Source: Nocardioides potassii (GTDB taxonomy: Bacteria > Actinomycetota > Actinomycetes > Propionibacteriales > Nocardioidaceae). From it: a stretch of 64,000 bases of DNA. Made by a program: the position numbers and the translations under genes. The stretch covers positions 124,001-188,000 of the forward strand of contig NZ_JAKJHZ010000001.1 of assembly GCF_021648885.1 (NCBI RefSeq), read 5' to 3'. Of this stretch, positions 56,790-64,000 are shown piece after piece (position 1 is the stretch's first letter; each line of letters starts with the position of its first letter). The notes beneath the pieces are model-generated. The model was not told the origin of the DNA, made no database searches, and saw only the letters and a program-made list of their open reading frames with translations.

Positions 56790-58232
56790 TCAGTCGCCGA
56801 GCCGCCAGGACCGTACGGCGGCCGCGAGCGCGACCGAGAGCACGACGAGCGCCGCGAGGAGGGCCGAGCGCGCCGCCACGGGCGCGGACGCCACGGCGTC
56901 GACCGACTGGTAGACGGTCATCAGCAGCGCGGCGCCGAACGCCGACCCGATGCGCTGCCCGGTCTGGAGGGCGCCGCCCGCCGCGCCGCCCATCTGCGGG
57001 GGCACCTCGGCCAGGGAGAGCGTGAAGTTGGGCGAGATGACCCCGCCGCCGCCGACCCCGGCGAGGAACATGGCCGGCGCGAGGGTCCACCACAGCCGGT
57101 CGCTCGGCTGGGTCACGAGCAGCGCCGCGAGCGCCGTGCCGGTCATCATCACGCTCAGCGCGACGAGGGTGATCTTGCGGCCGAGCCGCCCCACGAGGCG
57201 GCCGGCGAGCGGCGAGGTCGTCGCCGCCCCGACCGCGAACGGCGTCATCAGCAGCGCCGCCCGCAGCGGGGAGAAGCCCTCCCCGTCCTGCAGGTGCACC
57301 GACAGGACGAGGAAGATCCCGGTGAAGCCGGTGAAGTAGAGGGTGCCGACGAGCAGGCCGTTGGCGTAGCCCGGGAGCCCGCGCAGCAGCGACACGTCGA
57401 GCAGCGGCGGACGGCCTCGGGCCACGGTCCGCACCTCCCAGCGGACGAACGCCCACGCCAGCGGCGGGAAGAGGACCAGCAGGACGAGCGGCAGCCCGGC
57501 GCCGCCCTCGATGCTGATCATCGGGTAGAGCACCGCGAGCACGGTCAGTCCGAGCAGCAGCGCACCGACGAGGTCGACGCGCGGGTCCTTCTCCGCCTCG
57601 GAGCCCGTGTCGTTGTCGGGCACCATGCGCCGGATCAGCACGAGCGCGACGAGCCCGATCGGCACGTTGATGAGGAAGAGCGAGCGCCAGCCGTTGTCCT
57701 CGCCGAGCAGGCCGATGAGGAGCCCGCCGATCAGCGGGCCGGCTGCCGAGGCGACCGCGACGGTGAAGCCGAACATCCCGAAGGCGCGCCCGCGCTCCTC
57801 GCCGCGGAACAGCTGCTGGATCAGGCCGGAGTTCTGCGGCGTCAGCAGGCCGGCGCTCGCCCCCTGCACCAGTCGGGCGACGATGATCGCGGCCGCGTTG
57901 GGCGCCAGCCCGACGGCCAGGCTCGAGACCACGAAGCCGGTCAGACCGATCGTCATCAGCCGGCGGCGGCCGTGGGCGTCACCGAGCCGGCCACCGGCGA
58001 CGAGCGTCATGCCGAAGGCGAGCGCGTAGCCGGACACGACCCACTGGATGGTCGCCGCGCTGGTGTCGAGCCCCTCCCGGATCGAGGGGACGGCGACGTT
58101 GACGATCGTGACGTCGAGCAGCGACATGAAGCCGACCACCAGCGACACCGCGAGCACGCGCCAGCGCCGCGGGTCCGGCCCGTACGCCGACTCCTCGCCG
58201 CGGGCTTGCTCGGTCTCCTCGCTCTGCGTCAT
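56790..58232 (-). CDS. MFS drug exporter, DHA2 (14-helix) family
   Basis: A 480-residue 14-helix transporter, the second of this type in the window. FMSLLDVTIVNVAVPSI is the helix-1 motif, GGRLGDAHGRRRLMTIG the MFS loop motif A, and ISPNFTLSLAEVPPQMGGAAGGALQ a late segment typical of EmrB-like exporters. The N-terminus is acidic (1-22). Function: probable drug or metabolite efflux. It is divergent from the acylphosphatase gene, whose start is 36 bases away. Confidence 0.93.
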   Translation of the reverse strand: MTQSEETEQARGEESAYGPDPRRWRVLAVSLVVGFMSLLDVTIVNVAVPSIREGLDTSAATIQWVVSGYALAFGMTLVAGGRLGDAHGRRRLMTIGLTGFVVSSLAVGLAPNAAAIIVARLVQGASAGLLTPQNSGLIQQLFRGEERGRAFGMFGFTVAVASAAGPLIGGLLIGLLGEDNGWRSLFLINVPIGLVALVLIRRMVPDNDTGSEAEKDPRVDLVGALLLGLTVLAVLYPMISIEGGAGLPLVLLVLFPPLAWAFVRWEVRTVARGRPPLLDVSLLRGLPGYANGLLVGTLYFTGFTGIFLVLSVHLQDGEGFSPLRAALLMTPFAVGAATTSPLAGRLVGRLGRKITLVALSVMMTGTALAALLVTQPSDRLWWTLAPAMFLAGVGGGGVISPNFTLSLAEVPPQMGGAAGGALQTGQRIGSAFGAALLMTVYQSVDAVASAPVAARSALLAALVVLSVALAAAVRSWRLGD

Positions 58233-58268
58233 CGCCGACAGCCTTGCACCCGGTGCATCATCGGGGTC

Positions 58269-58538
58269 ATGAAGGCGGTCCAGGCGCGCGTGACGGGCAG
58301 GGTCCAGGGCGTCTCGTTCCGGTGGTGGACCGAGCAGCGCGCACGCGAGCTGGGAGTCACCGGCTGGGTGCGCAACGAGCCCGACGGCTCGGTGCTGCTC
58401 CACGCCGAGGGCGAGGACGACGCTGTGGATGCGCTCGTCGACTGGTGCCGCACCGGACCCCCTGCGGCGCAGGTGAGCGACGTGGCGGTGCGCGACGACG
58501 CGGCGGGCGGCGCGACGTCGTTCGAGACGCGCTTCTGA
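58269..58538 (+). CDS. acylphosphatase
   Basis: An 89-residue small enzyme hydrolysing acyl phosphates. The catalytic loop VTGRVQGVSFRWW contains R18 and TGWVRNEPDGSV contains N36, the two essential residues; the fold is complete. Cytoplasmic. ATG at 58269; the GCATCAT just upstream may be a weak -10 for a leaderless transcript. Confidence 0.95.
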   Translation: MKAVQARVTGRVQGVSFRWWTEQRARELGVTGWVRNEPDGSVLLHAEGEDDAVDALVDWCRTGPPAAQVSDVAVRDDAAGGATSFETRF

Positions 58539-58559
58539 TTCTCCAGTGATCTTGTCGAC

Positions 58560-58565
58560 TATCGT
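58560..58565 (+). promoter_or_regulatory. -10 box of the leaderless propeller gene
   Basis: TATCGT ends 6 nt before the ATG at 58572. Confidence 0.55.
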
Positions 58566-58571
58566 GGGGGC

Positions 58572-59450
58572 ATGACGACGGCGACCGCAGCCCCTCCGAC
58601 CTACGACGACGTGCAGGTCGTGGTGCCCGCCCCCGGACCAGGCGCGGGCAACTGGGCGGGCGCCGCGAGCGCCGCGCTCGTCGACGGCACGTTCTGGCTC
58701 ACCTGGCGCGTACGACGCCCGCTGACGGATGGCCGCGGGGTGTCGGTGGTCGTGGCGAGGTCCGCCGACGGCGTCACCTTCGAGCAGGTGGCCGAGGTGT
58801 CGCGCGAGTCGTTCGGCGCCGAGTCGTTCGAGCGGCCGGTGCTGGTGCCGCTGCGCGAGGGCGGCTGGCGGCTCTACCTCTCCTGCGCGACCCCGGGCTC
58901 GAAGCACTGGTGGGTCGACAGCCTGACCGCCGACACGCCCGAGACCCTGCCCGACGGCGTACGACGACGCGTGCACGAGGGCGACTCGGCGACCGGGGTG
59001 AAGGACCCGGTGATCACCGTCGGCGACGACGGCTACGAGATGTGGCTGTGCTGTCACCCGCTCGACGTGCCCGGCCACGAGGACCGGATGACGACGCGTC
59101 GGCTCACGAGTCCCGACGGGCTCGAGTGGGCCGACCACGGCGAGGTGCTGGCCGGGCGCGAGGGCCAGTGGGACGCCCGCGGGGCCCGCGTCACCGCGGT
59201 GCTGCCCGACGGCGCGGTGCTCTACGACGGGCGCCCGGACGCCGCGTCCAACTGGTTCGAGACGACCGGGGTGGCGACGTGGGACGGCACCGCGCTGACC
59301 CGCCTCGACCAGCCGCCGATCAGCTCGCCGCACTCCGACGGCGCGTTCCGCTACGCCTCCGCCGTGCCGCTGCCCGACGGTCGCGTCCGCTACTACGTCG
59401 AGGCCGCGCGCCCCGACGGCGCGCACGACCTGGTCACCTGCGTGCGCTGA
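58572..59450 (+). CDS. glycosidase-like five-bladed propeller protein
   Basis: A 292-residue protein without signal peptide. Repeated blade-like segments, each with a strand and a D/G-rich turn ([64 protein letters not shown]), resemble the GH43/GH32/DUF beta-propeller superfamily (Glycosyl hydrolase-like). Catalytic acids cannot be fixed by eye, so it may be a non-enzymatic relative. Role unknown. It has a leaderless promoter and converges with the sulfotransferase gene. Confidence 0.65.
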   Translation: MTTATAAPPTYDDVQVVVPAPGPGAGNWAGAASAALVDGTFWLTWRVRRPLTDGRGVSVVVARSADGVTFEQVAEVSRESFGAESFERPVLVPLREGGWRLYLSCATPGSKHWWVDSLTADTPETLPDGVRRRVHEGDSATGVKDPVITVGDDGYEMWLCCHPLDVPGHEDRMTTRRLTSPDGLEWADHGEVLAGREGQWDARGARVTAVLPDGAVLYDGRPDAASNWFETTGVATWDGTALTRLDQPPISSPHSDGAFRYASAVPLPDGRVRYYVEAARPDGAHDLVTCVR

Positions 59451-59474
59451 GCCTCGCCCGCGCGCTGGGCTCCG

Positions 59475-60467
59475 TCACCGCCGCGCGCTGAGCTCCGTGA
59501 CGGTGGCGTCGCCCGAGCGCTGGGCGAACGACCCGCGGTCGGCAGGCGAGAGCCAGTCGGAGAAGTCCTGGCCGGTGAGCCGGCCGAGCAGCGCGATGTC
59601 CTCGACGTACGACGCGAGCAGGCGCTGGCGCTTCAGCGTGTCGAGGCGCGGCCTGTGCGCCTTCCTGCTGTCGCCGAGGAGGGCGATCGACAGCGGGTGG
59701 ATGCTGCGCCAGACCTCGGGGGGCGCGAACTGCCCGAGCCGCGCCCCGGCCCTCACGACGGGGCCGAACACGCTGGCCCGCAGGCCCGGCGTGACGAAGC
59801 CCCGCGAATTGTCGCGGGGGATCGAGGCGACGAGGCCCTCGCGGATCCCGAGGAAACGGCTGACCCGGTCGACGGTCGGCCCCGGCTGGTCGATGAGGTC
59901 GCGGTAGCGCACCACCAGGATCCGCTCCGGGTCGACGTAGGAGTGCAGGTGCTCGAGCTGCTCGCCGTATCGGCCGAGCTCGCGGTAGCGCCAGAACGGT
60001 GCCCAGCCGTCGCGCACCCGCTCGTCCTCACGCTCGAACGCGGTGACGAAGTCCGACTCGGGCTCGAGCCCGTCGGACCACAGGTGCATCCAGTTGCTGT
60101 AGGCCCGGTCGACCGGGTCGCGCACGACCGCCACCAGCCGTACTTCCGGCAGGGCCTCGGCGATCCGCCGGTGGGCGCCCCTGCTCCAGAGGTAGAACGG
60201 CGTGCTCTCGCCGCGGACCTGGTGCTCGGCCGCCGGTTCGAAGAGCGGGAAGTAGCGATCGGCCCGCCAGATCCACTCCTGCTGCGAGTGCTTGTCGCCC
60301 GGACCCGACCACGCCGGGGGAGGGGCGCCGTCGCAGAGCCAGTACTTCGGCTCCTTCGGGTCGGAGACGAAGACGTCGGGATGCTGCGCCAGCGCGGCGT
60401 GCAGCGCCGTCGTGCCGGCCTTCGGTGCGCCGATGACGAGGAAGTCGGGGCGCGGGGCTCGGGTCAT
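59475..60467 (-). CDS. PAPS-dependent sulfotransferase
   Basis: A 330-residue sulfotransferase. FLVIGAPKAGTTAL near the N-terminus is the 5'-phosphosulfate loop, and VRLVAVVRDPVDRAYSNWMH the 3'-phosphate-binding motif (RDPxxRxxS). YRDLIDQPGPTVDRVSRFLGI is typical of heparan-sulfate/Stf-type members, suggesting a glycan or lipid acceptor. The ATG at 60467 follows GGGAGGGA at 5-base spacing; a 43-residue longer frame upstream is not convincing. Confidence 0.9.
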   Translation of the reverse strand: MTRAPRPDFLVIGAPKAGTTALHAALAQHPDVFVSDPKEPKYWLCDGAPPPAWSGPGDKHSQQEWIWRADRYFPLFEPAAEHQVRGESTPFYLWSRGAHRRIAEALPEVRLVAVVRDPVDRAYSNWMHLWSDGLEPESDFVTAFEREDERVRDGWAPFWRYRELGRYGEQLEHLHSYVDPERILVVRYRDLIDQPGPTVDRVSRFLGIREGLVASIPRDNSRGFVTPGLRASVFGPVVRAGARLGQFAPPEVWRSIHPLSIALLGDSRKAHRPRLDTLKRQRLLASYVEDIALLGRLTGQDFSDWLSPADRGSFAQRSGDATVTELSARR

Positions 60468-60480
60468 GCGTCCCTCCCAG

Positions 60481-60490
60481 GACAATTGTC
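60481..60490. promoter_or_regulatory. palindrome in the sulfotransferase promoter
   Basis: GACAATTGTC is a perfect 10-bp palindrome 14 bases before the sulfotransferase ATG; a second GACAAT is at 60505-60510. Low-GC bases here contrast with the surroundings; possible operator. Confidence 0.4.
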
Positions 60491-60604
60491 TAGTGACCCG
60501 CTCGACAATACCGCGCCGCGGCGGGGCCGAGAAGGGCCGACGTGGCACGGATCTCGTCGTCGCCGGCTTCACCCGGCGAGCCCGCGCGCTCGACACTGGT
60601 GCAC

Positions 60605-61153
60605 ATGTCCGCCCCCGTCACCGTGTCCGTCACGCGTCACGTCGACCCCTCGCGCACGAGCGAGATGCTCGCGTGGGTGCAGGCCGGCACGTCGCTCGCG
60701 GAGAAGTTCGACGGCTTCCTGGGGTCCGGGTGGGTGCGACCGAGCGAGGAGTCGCCCGACTGGCACATGCTCTACCGCTTCGCCGACGCCGAGGCCCTCG
60801 CCGCCTGGGAGGCCTCGCCGCAGCGCGCCTGGTGGCTCGAGGCCGCGCAGGGCAGCGTCGAGGAGAAGCGTCGCGAACGTCGTACGGGCATCGAGGGCTG
60901 GTTCGACGAGCCCGCCTCCGTCGAGTCGCTCAGCGCCGCGCCGACGCCGCCGCCGCGGTGGAAGCAGATGGTCACCATCTTCATGGTCTTCCTGCCGCTG
61001 AGCCTGACCGCCAACTTCATCGCCTCGCGCACGATCGCCGACTGGCCGCTGGTCCCGCGGGTCGTCCTGGTCACGACCGTGATGACCCCGCTGATGACCT
61101 ACGTCTTCCTGCCGTGGGTCACCCGCCGCATGTCCTGGTGGCTGCACCGCTGA
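60605..61153 (+). CDS. ABM-domain protein with two C-terminal membrane helices
   Basis: A 182-residue protein. Residues 1-95 are an antibiotic-biosynthesis-monooxygenase-like ferredoxin fold (VTVSVTRHVDPSRTSEMLAWVQ ... DWHMLYRFADAEALAAWEASPQR). A linker leads to two membrane segments (MVTIFMVFLPLSLTANFIA and VVLVTTVMTPLMTYVFLPWV). Similar ABM-plus-membrane proteins are common and uncharacterised. ATG at 60605 gives the conserved N-terminus; an ATG at 60542 adds a non-conserved stretch. It precedes purC by 30 bases, but purC has its own promoter. Confidence 0.8.
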   Translation: MSAPVTVSVTRHVDPSRTSEMLAWVQAGTSLAEKFDGFLGSGWVRPSEESPDWHMLYRFADAEALAAWEASPQRAWWLEAAQGSVEEKRRERRTGIEGWFDEPASVESLSAAPTPPPRWKQMVTIFMVFLPLSLTANFIASRTIADWPLVPRVVLVTTVMTPLMTYVFLPWVTRRMSWWLHR

Positions 61154-61171
61154 TCAGGCCCGCGCCGCGGC

Positions 61172-61177
61172 TAGGCT
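61172..61177 (+). promoter_or_regulatory. -10 box of leaderless purC
   Basis: TAGGCT ends 6 nt before the GTG at 61184. Confidence 0.6.
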
Positions 61178-61183
61178 GGCCGC

Positions 61184-62089
61184 GTGGCCGAGACGATGAT
61201 CCCCACCGCGCCCGACATCGAGGGCACCACGCACCTCCACTCCGGCAAGGTCCGTGACCTCTACCGGATCGACGGGGGCGAGCACGAGGGCCGGTTGCTG
61301 ATGGTCGCGAGCGACCGCATCTCTGCCTACGACTTCGTCCTCGACACGACCATCCCCGACAAGGGCGAGATCCTCACGCGGATGTCGCTGTGGTGGTTCG
61401 ACCAGCTGTCCGGGCTCGTCGGCAACCACGTCGTGTCCTCCGACGTCCCGGCCTCGGTGGCCGGTCGCGCCGTCATCTGTGAGCGGCTCGACATGTTCCC
61501 GGTCGAGTGCGTCGCACGCGGCTACCTCACCGGCTCGGGGCTGGTCGACTACCACCGCGACGGCGAGGTATGCGGGGTGGCGCTGCCGGCCGGCCTGCAG
61601 GACGGCAGCCGGCTGCCGGAGCCGATCTTCACGCCCGCCACGAAGGCCGAGATCGGCGAGCACGACGAGAACGTCGACTACGAGGCCGTCTGCGAGGCCG
61701 TCGGCGACGACGCCGCCGCCGAGCTGCGGATGCTGACGATGGAGGTCTACGGCAAGGCGCACGCCCTGGCTCGCGAGCGGGGCATCATCCTGGCCGACAC
61801 GAAGCTCGAGTTCGGCCGCCGCCCCGGTCCTGACGGCACCGGCACGACGATCCTGGCCGACGAGGTCCTCACTCCGGACTCGAGCCGCTTCTGGCCGCTC
61901 GACGAGTGGCAGCCCGGCCGCGCCCAGACGGCGTACGACAAGCAGTTCCTCCGCGACTGGCTGACCGGTGAGTCCGGCTGGGACCGCCACTCGGGCGAGG
62001 CGCCGCCGTCGCTGCCGCCTGAGGTCGTCGAGCGCACGCGCGCGAGGTACGTCGAGGCCTACGAGCGCCTGACCGGGGAGACGTTCTGA
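61184..62089 (+). CDS. purC: SAICAR synthetase
   Basis: A 301-residue enzyme that ligates aspartate to CAIR with ATP in purine synthesis. [11 protein letters not shown] is the N-terminal nucleotide loop, [13 protein letters not shown] and [16 protein letters not shown] are family signatures, and [13 protein letters not shown] the substrate loop. Length is that of the fungal/actinobacterial longer form. Leaderless GTG start. The stop is overlapped by the probable CTG start of the next gene. Confidence 0.98.
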   Translation: MAETMIPTAPDIEGTTHLHSGKVRDLYRIDGGEHEGRLLMVASDRISAYDFVLDTTIPDKGEILTRMSLWWFDQLSGLVGNHVVSSDVPASVAGRAVICERLDMFPVECVARGYLTGSGLVDYHRDGEVCGVALPAGLQDGSRLPEPIFTPATKAEIGEHDENVDYEAVCEAVGDDAAAELRMLTMEVYGKAHALARERGIILADTKLEFGRRPGPDGTGTTILADEVLTPDSSRFWPLDEWQPGRAQTAYDKQFLRDWLTGESGWDRHSGEAPPSLPPEVVERTRARYVEAYERLTGETF

Positions 62090-62523
62090 CCTCCCGGGCG
62101 ATCGAGGCGACCGTCGAGCTGCCGGTCAGCGCCGAGGCCGCCTTCCGCTACCTCTCCGACCCCCGCAACCGGCCCGAGTGGCAGTCGTCGCTGCTCTCGG
62201 TGGCGGTCCCCGCCGACGAGGAGCCGCACCTCGGGCAGACGTGGAGCGAGACGACCGCCGTCGGCGTACGTCCCCACCTCGAGACCACGGTGTTCGAGCC
62301 GTTCCGCGCGTGGGCCGAGACCGGCCACTGGCGTGGGGTGAGCGCCACCCTCGCCCTGCAGTTCACCGACGTCGCCGGCGGCTGCCGGGTGCGCGCGACC
62401 GGCGAGGTCAGCGGGCAGGGCGCGTGGGCGGTGCCAGCAGGCGCAGCCGGGCTCCTGGCCTCGAAGGCCATCGCCGCCGACCTCCGCAAGGCTGGCCGGA
62501 TCCTCGCCTCGCGGGAAGGGTGA
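62086..62523 (+). CDS. SRPBCC (START-like) family protein, probable CTG start
   Basis: About 145 residues with the START/Bet v1-like layout: [30 protein letters not shown] is the first strand, helices and loop, and [20 protein letters not shown] a late strand, with a C-terminal long helix ([21 protein letters not shown]). It probably binds a small hydrophobic ligand. No ATG, GTG or TTG is in frame before GTG 62200, which would delete the conserved N-terminus; CTG at 62086, 5 bases after GGGGAG and overlapping the purC stop in CTGA, is the best start. Confidence 0.75.
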   Translation: MTSRAIEATVELPVSAEAAFRYLSDPRNRPEWQSSLLSVAVPADEEPHLGQTWSETTAVGVRPHLETTVFEPFRAWAETGHWRGVSATLALQFTDVAGGCRVRATGEVSGQGAWAVPAGAAGLLASKAIAADLRKAGRILASREG

Positions 62524-62544
62524 CGCCGGTCACCTCCCCCTGAG

Positions 62545-62550
62545 TAGGTT
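62545..62550 (+). promoter_or_regulatory. -10 box of the leaderless acyl-CoA ligase gene
   Basis: TAGGTT ends 6 nt before the ATG at 62557. Confidence 0.6.
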
Positions 62551-62556
62551 GTCGGC

Positions 62557-64000
62557 ATGTCGAACCTCTCCTCGCTGCTCGAGCGCTCCGCACAGGCCTA
62601 CCCGGACCGGACGGCGGTCGTGCTGGGCGGGACGCGCCTGACGTACGCCCAGGTCGACGCGGCCTCCAACCAGGTCGCGAACCTGCTGGTCTCGCGCGGT
62701 ATCGCGCCCGGCGACAAGGTGGCGCTGAGCTGCCCGAACCTGCCCTACTTCCCGATCGTCTACTACGGGATCCTCAAGGCCGGGGCGACGGTCGTGCCGC
62801 TCAACGTGCTGCTCAAGGGGCGCGAGGTGGCCTACCACCTCGACGACTCGGACGCGAAGGCCTACTTCTGCTTCGAGGGCACCGCCGAGCTGCCGATCGG
62901 CACCGAGGGTCACACCGGGTTCGAGCAGACGGACTCGTGCGAGCACTTCTTCGTGATCACCGCCGACCCGGCCGCGGCGTCGCCGATCGACGGGGCGCAG
63001 ACCCTCGGCCAGGCGCTGCAGGGACAGTCGCCGGAGTTCAGCTCGGTCGAGGTGGATGACGACGACACGGCCGTCATCCTCTACACCTCGGGCACCACCG
63101 GTCAGCCCAAGGGCGCCGAGCTGATGCACCGCAACATGATCAGCAACGCCCTCGCGAGCGAGGCGCTGTTCGGCGCCGACGCCGACAACCCGGACACGCT
63201 GCTGTGCGTGCTGCCGCTGTTCCACTCCTTCGGCCAGACCGTGATCATGAACGCCGGCTTCGCCTACGGCGGCACGGTCGTGCTGCTGCCGCGCTTCGAG
63301 GCCAGTCCCGCCCTGGCGCTGATGGACTCCGAGGACGTCACCTTCTTCGCCGGTGTCCCGACGATGTACTGGGGGCTGCTCGGCGCGCTCGACGACTCGG
63401 GCGTCGACGTCAAGAAGCTCGCCGACACCCTGCGCGTCGCGGCCGCGGGCGGGTCCGCGCTTCCCGTCGAGGTGCACAAGGAGTTCGAGCGCCGCTTCGG
63501 CGTGACCATCCTCGAGGGCTACGGGCTGTCCGAGACCTCACCCGTCGCGAGCTTCTCGGTGTGGGGGGAGCCGGCCCGCGTCGGCTCGATCGGCAAGCCG
63601 ATCCCCGGCGTCGAGATGAAGCTGATCGACCCCGAGCCGGGTGTCCGCAAGGACCTCGCGGACGACGCGGAGGTCGGTGAGATCGCGATCAAGGGCCCCA
63701 ACATCATGAAGGGCTACTACGGCCGCCCGGACGCGACCGCCGAGGCGATCGTCGACGGCTGGTTCCGCTCGGGCGACCTCGGCCGCCAGGACGAGGACGG
63801 CTGGTACTACATCGTCGACCGGTCCAAGGACATGATCATCCGAGGCGGCTACAACGTGTACCCGCGCGAGATCGAGGAAGTCCTCCTCACGCACCCCGAC
63901 GTCTCCCTCGCGGCCGTGATCGGCGTCCCGCACGAGAGCCACGGCGAGGAGATCAAGGCCGTCGTGATCCGCAAGGAGGGGGCGACCGTCACCGAGGACG
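62557..64000 (+). CDS. long-chain acyl-CoA ligase (AMP-binding), C-terminus cut by window
   Basis: The first 481 residues of an ANL-superfamily ligase that adenylates a fatty acid and transfers it to CoA. The P-loop is ILYTSGTTGQPKGAE (near 170), LFHSFGQT the acyl pocket region, EGYGLSETSPVASF the A5 adenine motif, GWFRSGDLG A7 with the ribose-binding Asp, and DMIIRGGYNVYPREIEEVL A8, after which the small C-terminal domain begins. The catalytic Lys of motif A10 lies beyond the edge. Acyl-length preference cannot be told. Leaderless ATG. Confidence 0.95.
   Translation, partial: MSNLSSLLERSAQAYPDRTAVVLGGTRLTYAQVDAASNQVANLLVSRGIAPGDKVALSCPNLPYFPIVYYGILKAGATVVPLNVLLKGREVAYHLDDSDAKAYFCFEGTAELPIGTEGHTGFEQTDSCEHFFVITADPAAASPIDGAQTLGQALQGQSPEFSSVEVDDDDTAVILYTSGTTGQPKGAELMHRNMISNALASEALFGADADNPDTLLCVLPLFHSFGQTVIMNAGFAYGGTVVLLPRFEASPALALMDSEDVTFFAGVPTMYWGLLGALDDSGVDVKKLADTLRVAAAGGSALPVEVHKEFERRFGVTILEGYGLSETSPVASFSVWGEPARVGSIGKPIPGVEMKLIDPEPGVRKDLADDAEVGEIAIKGPNIMKGYYGRPDATAEAIVDGWFRSGDLGRQDEDGWYYIVDRSKDMIIRGGYNVYPREIEEVLLTHPDVSLAAVIGVPHESHGEEIKAVVIRKEGATVTED

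Overview
The window is uniformly very GC-rich and densely coded. It carries hallmarks of an actinomycete: a dnaK-grpE-dnaJ-hspR operon with HspR (HAIR-type) operators, a second HAIR site before clpB, many leaderless transcripts (a TANNNT box 6-7 nt before ATG/GTG), frequent GTG/TTG starts, and actinobacterial families such as DUF3151 and DUF3311. A Nocardioides-like member of the Propionibacteriales is my best guess from gene content; I could not run a phylogeny. No rRNA, tRNA, CRISPR array, insertion sequence or prophage was recognised.

Layout. 1-7.3 kb: end of an M3 oligopeptidase, then minus-strand secreted proteins: an M28 aminopeptidase and an M4 metalloprotease that share an almost identical 152-residue C-terminal module, an SGNH hydrolase, and a glycine-rich RTX protein. 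7.5-13 kb: GNAT enzyme, Dabb protein and the dnaK-grpE-dnaJ-hspR chaperone operon. 13.0-14.8 kb: a probable retron, made of a structured RNA flanked by a perfect 12-bp inverted repeat (a1/a2) and a retron-type reverse transcriptase, followed by an 80-residue Cys/His protein with its own leaderless promoter and a 7-codon upstream ORF. 14.8-20 kb: acyltransferase, Cys-cluster/pentapeptide protein, small membrane protein, stress-type membrane protein and clpB. 20-34 kb: globin, peptidoglycan-binding lytic protein, CPBP protease, FAD oxidase/DoxX pair, 2-hydroxyacid dehydrogenase, GAF histidine kinase, hemerythrin protein, flavoprotein, dehydrogenases, and a nicotinamidase-like hydrolase with a PfkB kinase. 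34-47 kb: ABC exporter, membrane proteins, aminotransferase, pyrE, DedA, TrmH, fructose-bisphosphate aldolase, MFS pump, DUF3311/sodium-solute symporter pair, DUF3151. 47-64 kb: thioesterase, class I lysyl-tRNA synthetase, regulator, lipid kinase, a purine cluster (purA-purD-DUF402-purB, and later purC), MFS pump, acylphosphatase, glycosidase-like propeller, sulfotransferase and the start of an acyl-CoA ligase.

How parts work together. HspR, the last gene of the chaperone operon, probably represses that operon and clpB through the two HAIR sites, linking the DnaK and ClpB disaggregation systems. purA, purD and purB overlap or abut and are probably one transcript, preceded by a terminator-like hairpin in the purA leader. 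Convergent gene pairs are repeatedly separated by long perfect hairpins; two of these are copies of one 74-bp palindromic element (19961-20034 and 31313-31386) that supplies, or lies across, the stop codon of the neighbouring minus-strand gene.

The most novel item is the retron-like locus: the predicted -10 box places the transcription start exactly on the first base of repeat a1, and the reverse transcriptase has retron-like landmarks in divergent form (YAAPH in place of NAxxH, LAG in place of VTG) behind an unusual N-terminal extension of more than 100 residues.
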